This document shows positions 4,897 through 8,084 of a stretch of 8,084 bases of DNA, one piece after another; the first letter of the stretch is position 1, and every line of letters starts with the position of its first letter. The DNA lies in contig JANYFQ010000151.1 in NCBI GenBank assembly GCA_025362615.1, forward strand, positions 1 to 8,084, given 5' to 3'. Made by a program: the position numbers and the translations under genes. This DNA comes from Hymenobacter sp. (GTDB lineage: Bacteria; Bacteroidota; Bacteroidia; Cytophagales; Hymenobacteraceae). A model generated the notes under the pieces. It was not told the origin of the DNA, did not search any database, and saw nothing but the letters and a program-made list of their open reading frames with translations.

Positions 4897-5391
4897 CTAC
4901 ATATCAAATAGCATTATATCAATTGATGAGTGGATGGCATTAAAGAAAATTTCTATTCTCTCATTAGCAAACTCTAACAATTCTGGTGCTTCACATTGCC
5001 CCTCTGATTCAAGAGCAACAACATAAAGCTGGAATGTAATTCTTGACAGAGCTAATGCATTTTTCGCACTATATTCACTGGTGAGATAATAATCATCACA
5101 AGTTTTTAACCTTTTTGCTATGTAGTCCGGGAATCTACACGGGAGTCTTGAATAAATAGATGTGCCTTTAGCTACCCTTTCTACTACCGAAAAGACTTTT
5201 AATTCGAAATTAGTAGAGTTAATATGCTTTTCCCTCCTTATTCTATCAATTCCTATGTAACACCCCAAAATGCATCCCTCAAAAAAATTATCCTCTGTTG
5301 TATCCGGCCAAAGGTCGAATAGCTTATGAACTTCTTCTACAACTACTTCGAATATTAATTCTTCGAGCGGCTGGTTAAGTTCACGTTTCAT
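4897..5391 (-). CDS. AT-rich orphan protein of 164 residues, mainly helical, family not recognised
   Basis: The frame runs from ATG 5389-5391 to TAG 4897-4899. The product is acidic and mostly helical. It has no signal peptide or membrane span and several Cys (CILGCYIG at about 41-48, plus LPCRF, TCDDYY and GQCEAP) that do not form a standard zinc motif. I do not recognise a family. The sequence is strikingly AT-rich beside the ribosomal genes only 90 bases away, which points to acquired DNA. Its start codon lies 21 bases after the T run of the ribosomal operon terminator. There is thus almost no room for a separate promoter outside the terminator, and low-level read-through from the ribosomal operon is possible. 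It converges on the other AT-rich orphan gene (4485-4790). Coding status is supported by length and clean start and stop context only. Confidence 0.65.
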   Translation of the reverse strand: MKRELNQPLEELIFEVVVEEVHKLFDLWPDTTEDNFFEGCILGCYIGIDRIRREKHINSTNFELKVFSVVERVAKGTSIYSRLPCRFPDYIAKRLKTCDDYYLTSEYSAKNALALSRITFQLYVVALESEGQCEAPELLEFANERIEIFFNAIHSSIDIMLFDM

Positions 5392-5412
5392 ATTTATTCT
5401 AGATTATAAATG

Positions 5413-5456
5413 AAAAATTCCCAAGCTGAGGTTATGTAAACACTCAACTTGGGAAT
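5413..5456 (-). terminator. Terminator of the ribosomal protein operon, directly after rpsN
   Basis: Read on the minus strand, CTTGGGAAT-side bases 5443-5456 pair with 5417-5430 (ATTCCCAAGCTGAG on the plus strand) over 14 positions with one mismatch and a 12-base loop. The run TTTTT (complement of 5413-5417) closes it. It lies 24 bases after the rpsN stop, so the operon ends here rather than continuing into rpsH. Confidence 0.85.
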
Positions 5457-5479
5457 GAGAACAGCGGATAAATGGAGCT

Positions 5480-5749
5480 TTACCAGCTGCACTTCGTTAC
5501 GCCCGGAATTTTACCCGCCAGCGCCATTTCGCGGAACCGGACGCGGCTGATGCCGAACTTACGCATATAGCCGCGGGGGCGGCCGTCAATCATGTCGCGG
5601 TTGTGCAGGCGCACGGGCGAAGCATTCTTGGGCAGTTTATCAAGACCTTCGAAGTCGCCGGCCGCTTTCAGGGCCTTGCGCTTCTCGGCGTAGCGAGCCA
5701 CGGTGGCAATGCGCTTGCGCTCCCGTGCTTTGATGGATTCTTTAGCCAT
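5480..5749 (-). CDS. rpsN: 30S ribosomal protein S14
   Basis: S14 binds 16S rRNA in the head of the small subunit. The 89-residue product begins MAKESIKARERKR and ends GKIPGVTKCSW, with the family core NRDMIDGRPRGYMRKFGISR (about 53-72) and RFREMA. It is the long, zinc-free form: the CxxC pairs of the short zinc-binding S14 are absent. The frame is open upstream to 5794, but that would overlap rplE and add 15 unrelated residues, so ATG 5749 is the start. It follows rplE by 19 bases. It is the last gene of the ribosomal block here; the usual next gene, rpsH, is missing and a terminator follows instead. Confidence 0.97.
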   Translation of the reverse strand: MAKESIKARERKRIATVARYAEKRKALKAAGDFEGLDKLPKNASPVRLHNRDMIDGRPRGYMRKFGISRVRFREMALAGKIPGVTKCSW

Positions 5750-5768
5750 GTGAGTGAGGGAGAAAGGG

Positions 5769-6323
5769 TTAAGCTTCTTTTTTGGCGTTGGCAAACGGCA
5801 TCCCGAACGCCTTGAGCAGCGCGTAGCTCTGCTCGTCGTTCTCGGCGCTCGTCACGAAGGTGATGTCCATGCCCGAAATGCTCTTGATTTTGTCAATCGA
5901 GATTTCGGGGAAGATGATTTGCTCCTTCACGCCCAGCGTGTAGTTGCCACGGCCATCGAAGCCCTTGTCGTTGATGCCCTTGAAGTCGCGCACACGGGGC
6001 AGGGCCACCGTCAGCAACCGGTCGAGGAACTCGTACATCCGCTCGCCGCGCAGCGTCACCTTCGCGCCAATCGGCATCCCCTCGCGGAGCTTGAAGTTAG
6101 ACACCGACTTCTTGGCAATGGTGGCGACGGCTTTCTGCCCCGTGATTTGGGTCAGTTCGTCCACGCCGTTGTCCACGAGCTTCTTGTCGGCCACGGCCGC
6201 ACCAATGCCGCGGTTGATGCAGATTTTGGTTACGCGCGGCACCTGCATGATACTCTTGAACTGGAATTTCTCCTGGAGCGCGGGTACAACTTCTTTGTTG
6301 TAAATGTCTTTGAGACGGGCCAT
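5769..6323 (-). CDS. rplE: 50S ribosomal protein L5
   Basis: L5 binds 5S rRNA and forms part of the central protuberance, contacting the P-site tRNA. The 184 residues show the full family pattern: MARLKDIYNKEVVPAL at the start, VPRVTKICINRGIG (about 28-41), ITGQKAVATIAKKSVSNFKLREG (about 59-81), GAKVTLRG, the loop PRVRDFKGIN (about 108-117), NYTLGVKEQIIFPEI, and GMDITFVTSA with a conserved C-terminal helix and tail. Length is normal for bacteria (about 180). The ATG at 6321-6323 follows the rplX stop by 15 bases, in the standard rplX-rplE-rpsN order. No odd features are seen. Confidence 0.98.
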   Translation of the reverse strand: MARLKDIYNKEVVPALQEKFQFKSIMQVPRVTKICINRGIGAAVADKKLVDNGVDELTQITGQKAVATIAKKSVSNFKLREGMPIGAKVTLRGERMYEFLDRLLTVALPRVRDFKGINDKGFDGRGNYTLGVKEQIIFPEISIDKIKSISGMDITFVTSAENDEQSYALLKAFGMPFANAKKEA

Positions 6324-6338
6324 GATAGAGGGGACGGG

Positions 6339-6674
6339 TTAAGCCGTTTTCTGGGCGGTGGCGGCGGAGCGCGGGGCCACCACGGCCGAAGCCGCGCTAC
6401 CCTTGCGAACCCGCTCGCCGGTTTTGGAATCAATGGCCTGCACGTTGCTCACGTGCATGGGGGCTTCCATCTTGGTGATGCCCCCTTGCGGTGCTTTCGC
6501 GCTCGGCTTGTTGTGCTTGGTCACGAGGTTCAAGCCCTCGACGATGACGCGTTGCGTCACCCGGTTCACCGATTTGATGATGCCGGTCTTGCCCCGCTCG
6601 TCGCCGGCAATCACCTTCACGGTGTCGCCCGACTTGACGTGCAGTTTCACGGGCGCTGCTTTCTTGATACCCAT
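6339..6674 (-). CDS. rplX: 50S ribosomal protein L24
   Basis: L24 is an early assembly protein that binds 23S rRNA near the exit tunnel. The KOW motif is clear at about residues 14-40 (KSGDTVKVIAGDERGKTGII), followed by the NLVTKHNKPS stretch (about 49-58) and GGITKMEAPMHVSNVQAID (about 64-82). At 111 residues it is somewhat longer than the usual 103-105. The extra length is an Ala-rich, low-complexity C-terminal tail (SAASAVVAPRSAATAQKTA). It starts only 3 bases after the rplN stop, which supports ATG 6674 and translational coupling. Confidence 0.97.
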   Translation of the reverse strand: MGIKKAAPVKLHVKSGDTVKVIAGDERGKTGIIKSVNRVTQRVIVEGLNLVTKHNKPSAKAPQGGITKMEAPMHVSNVQAIDSKTGERVRKGSAASAVVAPRSAATAQKTA

Positions 6675-6677
6675 GGC

Positions 6678-7046
6678 TTAAAGTACTTCGGGGGCTAACG
6701 ATACGATTTTCATGAACTGACGCTCGCGCAGTTCGCGGGCCACCGGCCCGAAGATGCGCGTGCCACGCGGCTCGTCGTTGTTGTTGAGCAACACGGCGGC
6801 GTTGTCGTCAAAGCGGATGTAGCTACCGTCCTTGCGGCGCACTTCCTTGCGGGTGCGCACCACCACGGCCTTGCTCACGGTGCCTTTCTTGGCATTGCCC
6901 GACGGGATAGCCGACTTGATGGCCACTACGATTTTGTCGCCCACGGAGGCGTATTTCTTGCCCGTGCCACCCAAAACGCGGATGCAGAGGACTTCCTTGG
7001 CGCCGCTGTTGTCGGCCACCGTCAGGCGGGATTCTTGCTGTATCAT
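6678..7046 (-). CDS. rplN: 50S ribosomal protein L14
   Basis: L14 sits at the subunit interface and contacts 16S rRNA through bridge B8. The 122 residues match the family length exactly. Hallmarks are MIQQESRLTVADNSGAKEV at the start, CIRVLGG, the loop VVRTRKEVRRKDGSYIRFDDNAAVLLN (about 63-89), and PRGTRIFGPVARELRE near the C-terminus. The ATG at 7044-7046 lies 9 bases after the rpsQ stop. Gene order and spacing are those of a typical spc block. Confidence 0.98.
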   Translation of the reverse strand: MIQQESRLTVADNSGAKEVLCIRVLGGTGKKYASVGDKIVVAIKSAIPSGNAKKGTVSKAVVVRTRKEVRRKDGSYIRFDDNAAVLLNNNDEPRGTRIFGPVARELRERQFMKIVSLAPEVL

Positions 7047-7055
7047 GGTTCGGGG

Positions 7056-7355
7056 TTATTTAGCGCGTTCAACAACTTCTACCAAACGCCAGCGCTTGAG
7101 CTTACTCAAGGGGCGCGTGCTCATGATGCGGACCGTGTCGCCCTCGCCGCACTCGTTTTTCTCGTCGTGGGCGTGAAACTTGGTCGTATGGGTCACGAAC
7201 TTGCCGTACTTCGGGTGCTTTTGCTTCGTCACCACGGCCACGGTGATGGACTTGTCCATCTTGCTGCTCATCACCTTGCCGATGATTTCCTTGCGCATAT
7301 TGCGCTCGGCACCGGGCTGGGTGGTTTCTTCCTGGGGAGTTACGTTGGGTTCCAT
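7056..7355 (-). CDS. rpsQ: 30S ribosomal protein S17, with acidic N-terminal extension
   Basis: S17 is a primary 16S rRNA-binding protein with an OB fold. The core is obvious: RKEIIGKVMSSKMDKSITV, KHPKYGKFVTHTTKFHAHDE (about 46-65) and GDTVRIMSTRPLSKLKRWRLVEVVE. At 99 residues it is longer than the usual 80-88. About 19 residues precede Met20-Arg-Lys, and they are acidic and Gln/Thr-rich. The longer start is kept because it lies only 2 bases from the rpmC stop; a start at Met20 would leave an unusually large gap in this packed operon. Bacteroidota S17 proteins often carry variable N-terminal tails. Confidence 0.96.
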   Translation of the reverse strand: MEPNVTPQEETTQPGAERNMRKEIIGKVMSSKMDKSITVAVVTKQKHPKYGKFVTHTTKFHAHDEKNECGEGDTVRIMSTRPLSKLKRWRLVEVVERAK

Positions 7356-7357
7356 CG

Positions 7358-7576
7358 TTATTGAGCGGAGGAGTTAAGGGCCTGCTCGTGTTTGCGACGG
7401 GTTTGCTCGGTGAGCAAGCGGGCCACGTTTTTCCGGTTCACTTTCAGGCGGGCGGGGTTCTCAAGCGGCGAGATGGCGTGGGCGAAGCGCAGTTGCTGGC
7501 CCTGGGCCAGTTCGGCTTTCACCTGCTCTTTCAGCGCGTCGGCCGAAAGGCTTTGGAGGTCGGTTTTGTTCTTCAT
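7358..7576 (-). CDS. rpmC: 50S ribosomal protein L29
   Basis: L29 lies by the peptide exit tunnel and helps dock trigger factor and SRP. The 72-residue helical-hairpin protein shows SADALKEQVKAELAQGQQLRFAHAISPLENPARLKVNRKNVARL across its length, matching the family pattern L-x2-Q-L-x-F-x-x-A. It is flanked by rplP (15 bases before) and rpsQ (2 bases after). The ATG at 7574-7576 gives the expected N-terminus, and no other start is plausible. Confidence 0.96.
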   Translation of the reverse strand: MKNKTDLQSLSADALKEQVKAELAQGQQLRFAHAISPLENPARLKVNRKNVARLLTEQTRRKHEQALNSSAQ

Positions 7577-7591
7577 GGTCGAAACAAGGCG

Positions 7592-8020
7592 TTAGGCGGC
7601 GTTTTCAACATAGTCGCGGCGCACCACGAACGACGTGCGAACCGGCAGCTTTTGCGCCGCCAGGCGCAACGACTCCTTCGCAACTTCCAGCGGCACCCCG
7701 TCCGACTCGAACATGATTTGGCCGGGCTTCACGCAAGCCACCCAATACTCGGGCGAACCTTTGCCCTTACCCATCCGCACCTCAGCGGGCTTCTTGGTAA
7801 TGGGTTTGTCGGGGAAAATGCGAATCCATACTTGCCCTTCGCGTTTCATGGCGCGGGTCATGGCAATACGGGCGGCTTCAATCTGCCGCGCCGTAATCCA
7901 AGACACTTCCAGCGACTTGATGGCGAACGAACCGAAGTCTATGGAGCTGCCGCGGTAGGCCAAGCCAGTCACGCGACCCTTTTGCATCTTGCGATACTTG
8001 GTCCTTTTCGGTTGTAACAT
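7592..8020 (-). CDS. rplP: 50S ribosomal protein L16
   Basis: L16 organises the A-site region of the large subunit and contacts tRNA. The 142 residues begin MLQPKRTKYRKMQKGR and include GSSIDFGSFAIKSLE (about 24-38), TARQIEAARIAMTRAMKREGQVWIRIFPDKPITKKPAEVRMGKGKG (about 43-88) and EYWVACVKPGQIMFE, all standard for L16. Length is normal (136-142). It is the most upstream gene visible in the operon; rpsC, expected next on the right, is not seen within the last 64 bases, which hold a palindrome instead. Confidence 0.98.
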   Translation of the reverse strand: MLQPKRTKYRKMQKGRVTGLAYRGSSIDFGSFAIKSLEVSWITARQIEAARIAMTRAMKREGQVWIRIFPDKPITKKPAEVRMGKGKGSPEYWVACVKPGQIMFESDGVPLEVAKESLRLAAQKLPVRTSFVVRRDYVENAA

Positions 8021-8051
8021 TTGAGAAAAATTTTAAAGAAGTTTCAATGTA

Positions 8052-8073
8052 GCGCCAAGCCTTAGCTTGGCGC
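8052..8073. repeat. Perfect palindrome upstream of rplP (TAAC-flanked hairpin, copy B)
   Basis: GCGCCAAGC (8052-8060) pairs perfectly with GCTTGGCGC (8065-8073) around the loop CTTA. On the minus strand it is flanked by TAAC before and TAC after, like the palindrome at 2030-2046. No T run follows, so it is not a standard terminator. It lies within the ribosomal operon, between rplP and whatever precedes it, so it may affect mRNA stability or translation of rplP, or be a dispersed palindromic repeat. Confidence 0.65.
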
Positions 8074-8084
8074 GTTATGCCCTA

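Noticed and set aside
5754..6698. Long plus-strand open frame (314 codons) opposite L5 and L24
   Set aside because: It is the mirror of two certain ribosomal genes, crosses their boundary, and has the His/Arg/Leu-rich make-up typical of antisense frames in GC-rich DNA.
7361..8017. Plus-strand open frame (218 codons) opposite L29 and L16
   Set aside because: Antisense shadow of rpmC and rplP, with no recognisable protein features and a composition set by the opposite strand.

Overview
The window reads as a piece of a GC-rich Bacteroidota chromosome, most like Hymenobacter or a close relative in Cytophagales. The basis is family resemblance: an SDR-type L-threonine dehydrogenase of the Flavobacterium type, a LemA lipoprotein next to two TPM-domain genes, an Rpn/PD-(D/E)XK 'transposase', ribosomal genes without clear Shine-Dalgarno sequences, and scattered TAnnTTTG-like -7 boxes. 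This taxonomic call is inference, since no search was run.

Layout, left to right. (1) Positions 2-742: 3' part of a threonine 3-dehydrogenase gene (+). (2) Positions 857-2895: a LemA - TPM - TPM/YgcG envelope cluster (+). An AT-rich repeat cassette separates the first two genes, and the last gene carries an in-frame stop codon ahead of its signal peptide. (3) A strong bidirectional terminator (2945-3003) separates this from a convergent Rpn-family nuclease gene (-, 3016-3906). (4) Positions 3916-4484: largely non-coding, but holding a well-delimited 39-residue membrane-peptide gene (4102-4221). That small gene has a leader hairpin, its own terminator and possible antisense signals. (5) Positions 4485-5391: two AT-rich orphan genes facing each other across a shared hairpin terminator. 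(6) Positions 5413-8020: a ribosomal protein operon read on the minus strand in the order rplP-rpmC-rpsQ-rplN-rplX-rplE-rpsN, closed by a terminator right after rpsN. The last 64 bases hold a perfect palindrome upstream of rplP.

The seven ribosomal genes form a tightly packed part of the S10/spc operon with gaps of 2-19 bases. The usual continuation (rpsH, rplF, rplR, rpsE and so on) is absent. The operon ends at a hairpin terminator and is followed at once by an AT-rich orphan gene, which suggests the operon was split or rearranged here. LemA and the two TPM proteins probably act together in the cell envelope, as this pairing recurs in bacteria, but their molecular function is not established.

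Most worth a second look: the small membrane-peptide locus at about 3959-4278, the ribosomal operon ending after rpsN, the in-frame stop in the second TPM gene, and two families of short intergenic repeats. I did not find a clearly new multi-gene system; the small-peptide locus is the best candidate.
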